This document shows positions 18,197 through 27,009 of a stretch of 64,000 bases of DNA, piece after piece. Position 1 is the stretch's first letter. The number at the start of each line of letters is the position of its first letter. The stretch is taken from contig NZ_LMKN01000008.1 of assembly GCF_001421535.1 (NCBI RefSeq), positions 958,980 to 1,022,979 of the forward strand, read 5' to 3'. Under the pieces are notes generated by a model that ran no database searches, was not told the origin of the DNA, and worked only from the letters and a program-made list of their open reading frames with translations. A program made the position numbers and the translations under genes. The stretch comes from Sphingomonas sp. Leaf20. GTDB taxonomy: Bacteria; Pseudomonadota; Alphaproteobacteria; Sphingomonadales; Sphingomonadaceae.

Positions 18197-19339
18197 ATGG
18201 CCGCTCCCGTCAACATCCTCCACCTCCATTCCTCGTTCGATCTCGGCGGCAAGGAGGCGCGGGCGGTCCGGCTGATGAACGCGTTCGGCGATCGCGCGAA
18301 GCACAGCATCGTGTCGGGCGTGCCCGATGCGCTGGGCGCGCAGGCGTCGATCGCCAAGGGCATCCGGTACGAGATCGCGCAGAACCCGCCGCCGCTGACC
18401 GGCAAGCCGTCGGTCAAGCGGTACGAGGCGATCGCGCAGTATATGCGGCGGTTCGACCTCGTGCTGACGTATAATTGGGGCGCGATCGACGGGGCAATGG
18501 CGCGCCGCGCGTTCGGCAAGGGGGCGCCGCCGCTGGTCCACCACGAGGACGGCTTCAACGCGGACGAAGCCGGTGGCCTCAAGATCGAGCGCAACATCTA
18601 TCGCCGGCTCGCGCTGGGGGCGGCGCACGCGCTGGCGGTGCCCTCGGAAGTGCTCGAGGACATCGCGCTGCGGACGTGGAAACAACCCCGCGAGCGCGTC
18701 CACCGGATCGTGAACGGCATTGGCACCGCCTATTACGCGCAAAAGCCCGACCCCAAGGCGATCCCCGGGTTCGTCCCGAACAGCAAGGAGGTCGTGATCG
18801 GCGCGCTTGCCGGACTGCGCGAGGTGAAGGACCTGGCCGCGCTGGTGCGTGCGGTCGGCGGCGTGTCGGGGCGCGTGCGGCTGGTAATCATCGGCGAGGG
18901 TCCGGAACGCGCCCGGATCCAGCAGGCCGCCGCCGCAATGGGGCTTGGCAAAGTGCTGGTGATGCCCGGTTTTCTCGACCGCCCCTATCGCTACATCGGC
19001 CATTTCGACATTCTCGCGCTATCGTCGCGCAGCGAGCAATTTCCGATCTCGGTGGTCGAGGCGATGGCGGCGGGGCTGCCGATCGCGAGCTATCCGGTGG
19101 GCGATGTCGCCCGGATGGTGTCGCCGGAAAACGCGCCCTTCATCACCGCCAATGCCGACGAGGTAAAGCTGCGCGACGCGTTGCAGGCGCTCGTGTCCGA
19201 TCCCGCGTTGCGCGCGACGATCGGCGCTGCGAACCGCGCGCGCGCGACGGCCGAATTCGACGAGTCGGTGATGATCGCGCGCTATCGGACGCTGTACGAA
19301 GAGGCGCTGGGGCGGCCGGGGGCGTTGACCCCGCTCTGA
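18197..19339 (+). CDS. Glycosyltransferase family 4 protein
   Basis: A 380-residue GT-B glycosyltransferase. The N-terminus INILHLHSSFDLGGKEARAV is the usual acceptor-domain start, EVVIGALAGLREVKDL opens the nucleotide-sugar domain, and SEQFPISVVEAMAAGLPIAS is the EX7E motif of GT4. Donor and acceptor are unknown. It follows the GH130-like gene in the same direction and precedes the nitronate-monooxygenase-like gene. Confidence 0.88.
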   Translation: MAAPVNILHLHSSFDLGGKEARAVRLMNAFGDRAKHSIVSGVPDALGAQASIAKGIRYEIAQNPPPLTGKPSVKRYEAIAQYMRRFDLVLTYNWGAIDGAMARRAFGKGAPPLVHHEDGFNADEAGGLKIERNIYRRLALGAAHALAVPSEVLEDIALRTWKQPRERVHRIVNGIGTAYYAQKPDPKAIPGFVPNSKEVVIGALAGLREVKDLAALVRAVGGVSGRVRLVIIGEGPERARIQQAAAAMGLGKVLVMPGFLDRPYRYIGHFDILALSSRSEQFPISVVEAMAAGLPIASYPVGDVARMVSPENAPFITANADEVKLRDALQALVSDPALRATIGAANRARATAEFDESVMIARYRTLYEEALGRPGALTPL

Positions 19340-19401
19340 ATTTGCTCGCACGTTGCGTCCTTGCGATATAGGGGGCCGTATTTTCCGGGAGAGGTGACGT
19401 C

Positions 19402-20805
19402 GTGTTCAAGGGCCTGAAGCCTATCGTCTATAACGGTCGCGAAGTGTGGCCGCTCGTGGAAGGCGGCAAGGGTGTCGCTGCGACCAATCACGCGTCCGCT
19501 GGCGCCTGGGCTGCAGCGGGCGGCATTGGCACGGTTTCCGCCGTGAACGCAGATAGTTACGATCCCGACGGCAAGATCATCCCGCAGGTCTATGCGGCGC
19601 TGACGCGGCGCGACCGGCACGAGGAGCTCGTCCAGTACGCGATCGACGGTGCGGTCCAGCAGGTCGAGCGCGCGTACGAGATCGCCGACGGCAAGGGTGC
19701 GATCAACATCAACGTGCTGTGGGAGATGGGCGGCGCGCAGCGGATCCTGCACGGCGTCCTCGAGCGGACGCGCGGCAAGGTCGCGGGCGTCACCTGCGGC
19801 GCGGGCATGCCGTACAAGCTGAGCGAGATCACCGCGTCCTACGGCGTCAGCTATCTGCCGATCGTCAGCTCGGGCCGTGCGTTCCGCGCGCTGTGGAAGC
19901 GCGCCTATTCGAAGGCGGCCGAGTGGCTCGCCGCGGTCGTGTACGAGGATCCGTGGCTCGCGGGCGGGCATAACGGCCTGTCGAACGCCGAGGACCCGCT
20001 CAAGCCGCAGGATCCCTATCCGCGCGTCAAGGAACTGCGCGACGTGATGCGCGAGGGCGGCATCTCCGACGACGTGCCGATCGTGATGGCGGGCGGCGTG
20101 TGGTACTTACGCGACTGGAACGACTGGATCGACAATCCCGAGCTCGGCACGATCGCGTTCCAGTTCGGCACGCGCCCGCTGCTGACGCGCGAAAGCCCGA
20201 TTCCCGAGGGCTGGAAGAACGCGCTGACGCAGATCGAAGAAGGCGACGTGCTGCTGCACAAATTCTCGCCGACCGGCTTCTATTCGTCCGCGGTGCGCAA
20301 CCCGTTCCTGCGCAGCCTCGAGGCGCGGTCCGAGCGCCAGATTGCGTTCTCGACGCAGGAGGCGGGCGACCATGTGTTCCAGCTCGACGTCGGCGTGAAG
20401 GGCAAGAATTTCTGGGTCACGCGCAACGACCTGCTGCGCGCACGCCAGTGGTTCGGCGAGGGGCATACCGATGCGCTCAAGACGCCCGACAACACGCTGG
20501 TGTTCGTCAGCCCGAACGAGAAGGGCATGATCCGCAAGGATCAGGCCGACTGCATGGGCTGCCTGTCGCAATGCTCGTTCTCGAGCTGGGCGGATACCGA
20601 GACCAATTCGACCGGGCGCCTTGCCGACCCGCGCAGCTTCTGCATCCAGAAGACGTTGCAGGACATCGCGCATGGCGGCGATATCGAGCAGAACCTGATG
20701 TTCGCGGGCCATGCCGCGTATAACTTCAAGAAGGACCCGTTCTACTCGAACGGCTTCGTGCCAAGCGTCGGGCAGCTCGTCGATCGGATCCTGACGGGCG
20801 ACTAA
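19402..20805 (+). CDS. Nitronate monooxygenase/2-nitropropane dioxygenase-like flavoenzyme with Cys-rich C-terminus
   Basis: A 467-residue FMN-dependent TIM-barrel protein. GVAATNHASAGAWAAAGGIG is the family opening, and VTCGAGMPYKLSE and PIVMAGGVWYLRDW line the flavin site. It is about 100 residues longer than standard enzymes; the extra C-terminal region contains DCMGCLSQCSF and a further FC 36 residues on, a set suggesting an iron-sulfur cluster. The GTG start is supported by GGGAGAGG at 19387. Such long forms are common in alphaproteobacteria, and their reaction is not clearly established. Confidence 0.8.
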   Translation: MFKGLKPIVYNGREVWPLVEGGKGVAATNHASAGAWAAAGGIGTVSAVNADSYDPDGKIIPQVYAALTRRDRHEELVQYAIDGAVQQVERAYEIADGKGAININVLWEMGGAQRILHGVLERTRGKVAGVTCGAGMPYKLSEITASYGVSYLPIVSSGRAFRALWKRAYSKAAEWLAAVVYEDPWLAGGHNGLSNAEDPLKPQDPYPRVKELRDVMREGGISDDVPIVMAGGVWYLRDWNDWIDNPELGTIAFQFGTRPLLTRESPIPEGWKNALTQIEEGDVLLHKFSPTGFYSSAVRNPFLRSLEARSERQIAFSTQEAGDHVFQLDVGVKGKNFWVTRNDLLRARQWFGEGHTDALKTPDNTLVFVSPNEKGMIRKDQADCMGCLSQCSFSSWADTETNSTGRLADPRSFCIQKTLQDIAHGGDIEQNLMFAGHAAYNFKKDPFYSNGFVPSVGQLVDRILTGD

Positions 20806-20837
20806 ACGTCGTTCGGCGGTGACGGGGAGGGGTGGCG

Positions 20838-21464
20838 ATGACCTTGCATCTCTGGTGGCTGTTCGTCGTCGCGGTGTTCCTGCTCTGCGGGACGCCGGGG
20901 CCGAACATGCTGCATGTGATGACGCGAAGCGTTGCGTTCGGGGCGCGGCGCAGCATCGCCGCGATGGCGGGATGCCTGTGCGCGCTCCTGCTCGTGCTGG
21001 CCGCCTCGGCGGCGGGGGTATCCGCGTTGCTCGCTGCATGGCCGCGCGTATTCGACGCCTTGCGCTATGCCGGTGTCGCCTATCTCGTGTTTCTCGGGAT
21101 CAAGGCATGGCGTGGCGCCGGTGCGCCGGTCGATGTCGGATCGGATGCGCTGCCCGTCGCGGCCTCGGCGCGGCGGCTGTTTCGCGGCGGCTTCGTGATC
21201 GGGATCAGCAACCCGAAACTGCTGCTGTTTGCGGCGGCGTTCCTGCCGCAGTTCGTCGACAGGGGATTCCCGCAGGCGCCGCAGTTCGCGATCCTGGTCG
21301 TCACTTTCGCGGTCGTGGAAAGCTTCTGGTACGGGGTCTACGCGATGTGCGGGCGCACGCTGGCGCGGCATCTTCGGCGTCCCGCGTTGCGCCGCGGGTT
21401 CGATCGCGCGACGGGCGGAATCTTCATCGGGTTCGGCGCAGCGTTGCTCGGCACGCACGCCTGA
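20838..21464 (+). CDS. LysE/RhtB family exporter
   Basis: A 208-residue inner-membrane protein with about six hydrophobic segments. The N-terminus FLLCGTPGPNMLHVMTRSVAFG carries the family GPN motif, and GGFVIGISNPKLLLFAAAFLPQF the second hallmark. The family exports amino acids and related compounds. The ATG at 20838 follows GGGGAGG with ideal spacing; a GTG two codons earlier is less favoured. A strong hairpin follows the stop. Confidence 0.9.
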   Translation: MTLHLWWLFVVAVFLLCGTPGPNMLHVMTRSVAFGARRSIAAMAGCLCALLLVLAASAAGVSALLAAWPRVFDALRYAGVAYLVFLGIKAWRGAGAPVDVGSDALPVAASARRLFRGGFVIGISNPKLLLFAAAFLPQFVDRGFPQAPQFAILVVTFAVVESFWYGVYAMCGRTLARHLRRPALRRGFDRATGGIFIGFGAALLGTHA

Positions 21465-21472
21465 ACGCGGTT

Positions 21473-21499
21473 CGCGCGGGCCGTTGGCCGGCCCGCGCG
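21473..21499. terminator. Bidirectional hairpin between convergent genes
   Basis: A ten-base perfect stem (CGCGCGGGCC with GGCCCGCGCG, loop GTTGGCC) sits between the convergent lysE-type gene and the small lipoprotein gene. The T-tract is weak on both strands, so termination is inferred from position and stem strength. Confidence 0.55.
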
Positions 21500-21504
21500 T
21501 CCGA

Positions 21505-21696
21505 TCATTTTGCCACGGTGCCGACGACCGCACCACCGGTGCCGCCGATTGCCGCACCCTTTTCGACGCTACCGCCGGTTGCTGCGGCGACGCCTGCGCC
21601 GCCCGCTGCGCCGATGCCGGCGCCCTTCAGCGTCGAACACGCGCTCATCGAAACGGCGGATGCGACCAGCAAGGCGGAAACTGCGATCTTCTTCAT
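21505..21696 (-). CDS. Small glycine-zipper lipoprotein
   Basis: A 63-residue protein with signal sequence MKKIAVSALLVASAVSMSAC ending in a lipobox-like MSAC, followed by a glycine-rich stretch (GAGIGAAGGAGVAAATGG) typical of glycine-zipper proteins. It is probably a lipoprotein of the cell envelope. AGAAGGAGTATCCCC stands directly before the ATG, which decides the start. Function unknown; entericidin and OmpA-associated glycine-zipper proteins are the nearest types. Confidence 0.75.
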   Translation of the reverse strand: MKKIAVSALLVASAVSMSACSTLKGAGIGAAGGAGVAAATGGSVEKGAAIGGTGGAVVGTVAK

Positions 21697-21764
21697 GGGG
21701 ATACTCCTTCTCTCCGGGGGTATCCAACTAATGCCGCGTCGCAGCATCGGTTCCCAAAAACCGG

Positions 21765-22763
21765 TCAGGCCCAGCCTTCGAGCACCTGATCGGGGGGGCG
21801 GTGTCCGTCCGCCCACATGCGGATATTCTGGATGACCTTCTCGCCGGTCGCGATCCGGCCTTCGAACGTCGCGGAGCCCATGTGCGGCAGCATCACGACG
21901 TTATCGAGCGCGAGCAGCCGTGGATCGATCTCGGGCTCATGCCGCCAGACGTCGAGTCCGGCGCCCGCAAGCCGCCCCGATTCGAGCGCGTCGATCAGCG
22001 CGTCCTCGTCGACGATACCACCACGCGACGCGTTGATCAGAAAGACATGGGGGCGAAGCAACGCGATCCGACGCGCGTCGACCAGGTCGCGGCTGTCGGC
22101 ATTGAGCGGCGTGTGGAGCGTGACGATATCGACCGCGGCGAGCATCTCGTCGAGCGAATCATGCCATGTCGCACCCAGCGCGGTTTCGAGCGACACGGGC
22201 AGTCGGCGCCGATTGTGATAGTGGACGGACAGCCCGAACGCGGCCGCACGCCGCGCGACCGCCTGGCCGATCCGACCCATGCCGACGATGCCGAGCGCCT
22301 TGCCGCCGATCCGGTGGCCCAGCATCCCGCCGGGGCTCCAGCCGGTCCAGCTTCCCGAGCGAACGAGCTTTTCGCCCTCCGCCAGCCGGCGCGGCACCGA
22401 CAGGATCAGCGCCATCGTCATGTCGGCGGTGTCCTCGGTGAGGACGCCGGGGGTGTTGGTGACGATGATCCCGCGGTTGCGTGCGGCCTTGAGGTCGATG
22501 TGGTTCACCCCGGCGCCGTAATTCGCGATCAGGCGGAGGCGGTCGCCGGCACCGGCGATCAGCGCGGCGTCGATATCGTCCGTCACCGTCGGAACGAGCA
22601 CGTCGCAGTCGGCCATCGCGGCCGCCAGCGCGTCGCGCGACATCTTCTCGTCTGCGCGGTTGTTGTGCGTTTCGAACAACGCCTCCATCCGGTCCATGAC
22701 CACGTTCGCGAGTTCGCGCGTGACGACGACCTTCGGATTGGGGCAGCGACGGGTATCGGGCAT
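21765..22763 (-). CDS. D-isomer-specific 2-hydroxyacid dehydrogenase (glyoxylate/hydroxypyruvate reductase-like)
   Basis: A 332-residue cytosolic NAD(P)H enzyme. ANYGAGVNHIDLKAARNRG, the Rossmann motif GIVGMGRIGQAVARR, INASRGGIVDEDAL (catalytic Arg), GLDVWRHEPEID (Glu) and LPHMGSAT (His) are all intact. The pattern is nearest to GyaR-type glyoxylate reductases. The start MPDTRRCPNPKVVVTRE gives the family length; longer in-frame starts are implausible. It is divergent from the SH3-domain gene. Confidence 0.9.
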   Translation of the reverse strand: MPDTRRCPNPKVVVTRELANVVMDRMEALFETHNNRADEKMSRDALAAAMADCDVLVPTVTDDIDAALIAGAGDRLRLIANYGAGVNHIDLKAARNRGIIVTNTPGVLTEDTADMTMALILSVPRRLAEGEKLVRSGSWTGWSPGGMLGHRIGGKALGIVGMGRIGQAVARRAAAFGLSVHYHNRRRLPVSLETALGATWHDSLDEMLAAVDIVTLHTPLNADSRDLVDARRIALLRPHVFLINASRGGIVDEDALIDALESGRLAGAGLDVWRHEPEIDPRLLALDNVVMLPHMGSATFEGRIATGEKVIQNIRMWADGHRPPDQVLEGWA

Positions 22764-22944
22764 GCCGACGGCTTGGCGAACCCCGTCGCAGGCGTCAACG
22801 AAGAAGCGGCAGGGTCCCGTCGCACGTGCCGGTTCCCGCGATCGCGCGCGATCGCACTGGCCTGCGCTTAGTGGTTGAAACCGGAGCATTCGGCGCGATA
22901 GGGATTGGCAACCCGCGGGCTGCGTCGGGCTACAGGATATCGCC

Positions 22945-23436
22945 ATGCGCCTCTTTGCCGTCGGTTTCGCCGTCACCGCCACGTTGCTTCTGATCGTCGA
23001 ACCGGCGGCCGCGGCGGATCCGGACCGGAAGGTCCCCTATTACGCGTCGATCGCGGCGGGGCGGGCGCGGACACGGACGGGGCCTGCGCGCACCTATCCG
23101 GCAAGCTGGCTGTACCAGCGCGCCGACCTGCCCGTGAAAGTCGTCGCGATCCACAAGGAATGGCGCAAGATCGCCGATCCGGATGGCACCGAAGGCTGGA
23201 TGCAGGCCAATCTGATGAGCGCCACGCGGACCGCGATCGTCCGCGGCGGGGTGCCGATCGATCTGCGCGCGCGTCCGAGCGAAAGCGCGAAACTGCTGTG
23301 GCGGGCCGCACCCGGCGTGGTCGGACGGCTGAGCCAGTGCGCGAACGGCTGGTGCCTGATGGACGTCAAGGGGCAGGCCGGGTTCGTCAGGGTCGATGCG
23401 CTCTGGGGTGTCGATGCGGAAGAAACGCTTCCCTGA
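22945..23436 (+). CDS. Secreted SH3-domain protein
   Basis: A 163-residue periplasmic protein. The signal peptide is MRLFAVGFAVTATLLLIVEP followed by AAAAD. Two bacterial SH3-like segments follow: ARTRTGPARTYPASWLYQRADLPVKV with EWRKIADPDGTEGWM, and IDLRARPSESAKLLWRAAPG with WCLMDVKGQAGFV. Such proteins usually bind peptidoglycan or protein partners in the envelope. Divergent from the dehydrogenase gene. Confidence 0.85.
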   Translation: MRLFAVGFAVTATLLLIVEPAAAADPDRKVPYYASIAAGRARTRTGPARTYPASWLYQRADLPVKVVAIHKEWRKIADPDGTEGWMQANLMSATRTAIVRGGVPIDLRARPSESAKLLWRAAPGVVGRLSQCANGWCLMDVKGQAGFVRVDALWGVDAEETLP

Positions 23437-23471
23437 TTGACGGCGGGGCAGGCGCTCGTCACGCGGCAGGC

Positions 23472-24245
23472 ATGATCGATATCGCAAACCTGCCGATGCC
23501 GCTCGTCGCCGCGGTCCTTCTCGGCGGGCTGGGTGCGATCTTCGGAAGCTTCATCGCGGCGCTCGTGATCCGCTGGCCGCAGGATCGTTCGGTGGTCGAG
23601 GGACGGTCGTGCTGCGATCATTGCGGTCGCGTGCTTCGCCCGATCGAGCTGATCCCGCTCGTCAGTGCGGTGCTGACGCGAGGAAGGTGCAGGCATTGCC
23701 GCGCGCCGATCGATCCGATCCACTGGCGGATCGAGGCCTGCGCGGTTGCGATCGGCGCGGTCGCCGGGATCGTTGCCCCCAGTGCGGAGGGCGTCGCCGG
23801 TGCGGTCTTTGGCTGGATCCTGCTCGCGCTTGCCGCGCTCGACATCGTCGCGTTCTGGCTTCCCGACCGATTGACCGGCCTGCTGGCGATCGGCGGCGCG
23901 ATCGGTGGGATCGCCGGTATCGGACCGATCGCGATCGACCGGCTGATCGGCGGCGGCGTGGGCTATGGCAGCTTGTGGCTCATTGCCGCCGGTTATCGAC
24001 GGCTGCGGGGCCGCGAGGGGATGGGCGCCGGCGATCCGAAGCTGTTCGGGGCGATCGGGTTATGGGTGGGTTGGCAGATGCTGCCCGCGATCCTGTTGAT
24101 CGGCAGCATGATCGGGCTGGGTGTCGTACTGTCGGCGCGGCTGCGCGGCGCCGCGGTGACCGCGGACACCGCGCTCCCGTTCGGCGCATTGCTCGCGATC
24201 GCCGCTTATCCGGCCTGGCTATTCATGATAACGACCGCGCCATGA
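23472..24245 (+). CDS. Type IV prepilin peptidase / leader peptidase
   Basis: A 257-residue membrane aspartyl protease that cleaves prepilin leader peptides and may N-methylate the new end. The N-terminus has GAIFGSFIAALVIRWP and the zinc-type cysteine pairs CDHCGR and CRHCRAP, as in full-length PilD. The catalytic Asp residues sit in LAALDIVAFWLPD and GMGAGDPKLFGAIG. No pilin genes are adjacent. It overlaps the next gene by an ATGA. Confidence 0.88.
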   Translation: MIDIANLPMPLVAAVLLGGLGAIFGSFIAALVIRWPQDRSVVEGRSCCDHCGRVLRPIELIPLVSAVLTRGRCRHCRAPIDPIHWRIEACAVAIGAVAGIVAPSAEGVAGAVFGWILLALAALDIVAFWLPDRLTGLLAIGGAIGGIAGIGPIAIDRLIGGGVGYGSLWLIAAGYRRLRGREGMGAGDPKLFGAIGLWVGWQMLPAILLIGSMIGLGVVLSARLRGAAVTADTALPFGALLAIAAYPAWLFMITTAP

Positions 24246-24718
24246 TCGGATTGCTTTTTGCCGCTGCGTTGCAAGCGTCGTCCACCGCGTCTCCACCGAC
24301 CGCTACTCCGCAGACCGCCCCTTCGTTGACTGGGGGGCAATCGGGCAGCACGGCGCCCATGCTGGGTCCGATCGGCAAGCAGGTCATGCCCGCAAAGGGG
24401 TGTGCCGCGTTCCTGTGGGGGACGACCGACCGGACGCTGGTGGCGATGGCCGGGGCGGAAACGGGGCGGATCCGGGTCGCGATCGACGGCAAGCCGATCG
24501 ATTACCTGCGTGCCGATGAAAGCGGCGCCGGCGGCTTCGGCTTTGCCGGTGTCACGACCTATCGCGGCGGCGATCTGACGATCGCGCTCGACATGACGAT
24601 CGTGTCGCGCGACGATCTCGCGTCGGGGGCGATGATCCCTGCGGCGACGCTACGGATCGACCGGCCGGGACGCGACACGGTGATCCTGCCGGTCGCGGGC
24701 ATGGTCGGCTGCGCGTAA
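24242..24718 (+). CDS. Hypothetical protein coupled to prepilin peptidase
   Basis: A 158-residue protein of unknown family. The start MIGLLFAAALQASST could be a short signal sequence, followed by a Pro/Thr-rich linker and a compact beta-rich region from about residue 45 (MPAKGCAAFLWGTTDRTLVAMA through VILPVAGMVGCA), with single Cys residues near each end that might pair. Its ATG overlaps the prepilin-peptidase stop, so it is co-translated and probably belongs to the same envelope process. Confidence 0.65.
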   Translation: MIGLLFAAALQASSTASPPTATPQTAPSLTGGQSGSTAPMLGPIGKQVMPAKGCAAFLWGTTDRTLVAMAGAETGRIRVAIDGKPIDYLRADESGAGGFGFAGVTTYRGGDLTIALDMTIVSRDDLASGAMIPAATLRIDRPGRDTVILPVAGMVGCA

Positions 24719-24819
24719 ATCGCAACGGTGCGAAACTTTCAGAACTTTCGAGCGTTCGGAACAGCTAACGGGGATGAATCGAATGCGGTCGCCCTATTCA
24801 AAGGGGACTCGCAGTTAGC

Positions 24820-27009
24820 GTGACAGGTTCGACCGGACGGCATTATTGGCTCGCCATCGCTTTGGCGGCGGGCGCCAATGGCCTCATCCAGCCCGCCGCG
24901 GCGCAGCTCGCACAGCCCGGGTCTGCGCCTGCCAAGGGGCCTGACGCCCCTCGCATCGATCGGCAATCGTCGACGCCGGTGTCCCCTGCGACCGACGCGC
25001 CGATCGTTCCCGACGCCGAATTCAACAGCGCGCTGCCGCCCTTGTCGGGCGATATCAACGCGGCGCTCGAGCCGATGATCGCCGACACGCCGCAGACCGC
25101 GCCAGCGACTCAGCCGGCCACGTCGAGCGCTCCGGCGGTCACCGCGTCCGGCGATGTGCTGCCGCCGATCGGGCCGAACGATCCGCAGCTCGTCGAGCCG
25201 CTCCCCGCGCTCGCCAGCTACGACACCGCGCCGCTGGCGACCGGTGCCGACATCCGCGACAAGAATGCCCCCGAGATCCGGTACGATGCCGAGATCAAGG
25301 GGCTTGCGGATGCCGGGGACGGGCTGGAGGCACGATACAAGGCGTTGTCCGCGCTCAAGGGCGGCGGCAAGGCCGCCAACGCGACGCAGGTTTCGGCGCG
25401 GGCGAAGGAAGACGAGGCGCTGGTCGTCCGGCTGCTGAAATCGCTCGGATATTACGATGCCACCGCCATTTCGACGATCGAGACCGCCGCCGGAACGCCG
25501 GGCAGACTGAAGGCCATCGTCAGCGCGCAGCCCGGCCGGCTGTACACGCTGTCGTCGATCGTGGTGCAGGCCGCGCAGACGACACCACCCGATCTCGTGC
25601 GGCAGCAATTGCCGCTTAAGGTCGGCGATGCGATCCAGGCCGACCGCATCCAGGGCGCAGAGGCGAACGTCTCGCTGACGCTCCCGCAGATGGGCTATCC
25701 GTTCGTCAAGGTCGGCGAGCGCGATATCCTGCTCGATGACGAGTCGCCGACCGCGACGGGCGCGTATACGCTTCCGGTCGATGTCGGGCCGCGCGCGTCG
25801 TTCGGGCAATTGCGCACTGAAGGCGACACGGTCTTCAATATCGAGCATCTGAACGTCTTCCCGCGGTTCGAGCCTGGCGAACTGTACGACAACCGCCTGA
25901 CCGACGACCTGCGCAACGCACTGGTCGCGACCAGCCTGTTCCAGAGCGTTTCGGTGGTCCCGCAGCGCACCGGACAGATCAATGCCGATGGCACCGAGCA
26001 GGTCGATCTGCTGGTCCGTCAGACCAAGGGTCCGGCACGAACGCTGGGCGGCAACGTCGGATTCTCGACGGGGCAGGGGTTCCGCGCCGAAGGCACCTGG
26101 CAGCATCGCAATCTCTTCCCGTACGAAGGCGCGCTGATCGCGTCGGTGATCGCAGGCACGCAGGAGCAGGGTGTCGCGGGGACGTTCCGTCGTGCCAATG
26201 CCGGCCGCCGCGATCGGACGTTCAGCCTGACCGCGGGTGCGAACCACTCGAACTACGACGCCTATGAAGCGTTCACGACGAGCGTCGGCGTCCGCTGGAG
26301 CTACGATTCGACGCCGATCTGGCAAAAGCCGCTGACATATTATTATGGCGGCGAGCTCGTCGGTACGAACGAGAGCGTCTACGACTTCACGCGTGGCGAA
26401 AACGTCCGGCGGACCTATGGCATCGTCGCGCTGCCGGGGCAGGTGCTGTTCGATCGGTCGGACAGCCTGCTCAATCCGAGCAAGGGCTATCGCCTCCGCG
26501 TCAATCTGAGTCCTGAAACGTCGGTCCAGGGGGCGGTCAGGCCCTATGTCCGCGCGATGGTCGAGGGGACGTTCTACTATCCCGTATCGAGCAGCATCGT
26601 GATCGCAGGCCGCGCCAAGGCGGGGACGATCCAGGGCGTCGCCCGCGACGACCTGGCGCCGTCGCGTCGCTATTATGGCGGCGGCGGCGGATCGGTGCGC
26701 GGGTACGGGTATCAGCGGCTGGGGCCGTTCGATCCGAATGGCGATCCGGTCGGCGGACGCAGCCTGAACGAATTCGCGCTCGAAGCGCGGTACCGGTTCG
26801 GCGATTTCGGGATCGTCCCGTTCGTCGATGCGGGCAACAGCTACGAGAGCACGACGCCCGACCTTTCGAGCCTGCGCTACGGCGCGGGTATCGGCGGGCG
26901 TTTCTATACCAGCTTCGGGCCGATGCGCGTCGATATCGCGACGCCGCTGAACCCGCGCGAGGGTGACGGCAAGGTCGCACTCTACATCTCGATCGGGCAG
27001 GCATTCTGA
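24820..27009 (+). CDS. tamA: TamA, Omp85-family outer-membrane assembly protein
   Basis: A 729-residue Omp85-superfamily protein. A signal peptide (about residues 1-28) is followed by a long Pro/Ala-rich low-complexity stretch (to about 125), POTRA-like domains (about 150-400), and a 16-strand-type barrel with GFSTGQGFRAEGTWQHRNLF, the GGGGSVRGYGYQRLGP motif and a final strand VALYISIGQAF ending in Phe. With TamB it moves proteins or lipids to the outer membrane. The start is GTG; no ATG is available in frame after the last upstream stop. The stop overlaps the tamB start as TGATG. Confidence 0.9.
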   Translation: MTGSTGRHYWLAIALAAGANGLIQPAAAQLAQPGSAPAKGPDAPRIDRQSSTPVSPATDAPIVPDAEFNSALPPLSGDINAALEPMIADTPQTAPATQPATSSAPAVTASGDVLPPIGPNDPQLVEPLPALASYDTAPLATGADIRDKNAPEIRYDAEIKGLADAGDGLEARYKALSALKGGGKAANATQVSARAKEDEALVVRLLKSLGYYDATAISTIETAAGTPGRLKAIVSAQPGRLYTLSSIVVQAAQTTPPDLVRQQLPLKVGDAIQADRIQGAEANVSLTLPQMGYPFVKVGERDILLDDESPTATGAYTLPVDVGPRASFGQLRTEGDTVFNIEHLNVFPRFEPGELYDNRLTDDLRNALVATSLFQSVSVVPQRTGQINADGTEQVDLLVRQTKGPARTLGGNVGFSTGQGFRAEGTWQHRNLFPYEGALIASVIAGTQEQGVAGTFRRANAGRRDRTFSLTAGANHSNYDAYEAFTTSVGVRWSYDSTPIWQKPLTYYYGGELVGTNESVYDFTRGENVRRTYGIVALPGQVLFDRSDSLLNPSKGYRLRVNLSPETSVQGAVRPYVRAMVEGTFYYPVSSSIVIAGRAKAGTIQGVARDDLAPSRRYYGGGGGSVRGYGYQRLGPFDPNGDPVGGRSLNEFALEARYRFGDFGIVPFVDAGNSYESTTPDLSSLRYGAGIGGRFYTSFGPMRVDIATPLNPREGDGKVALYISIGQAF

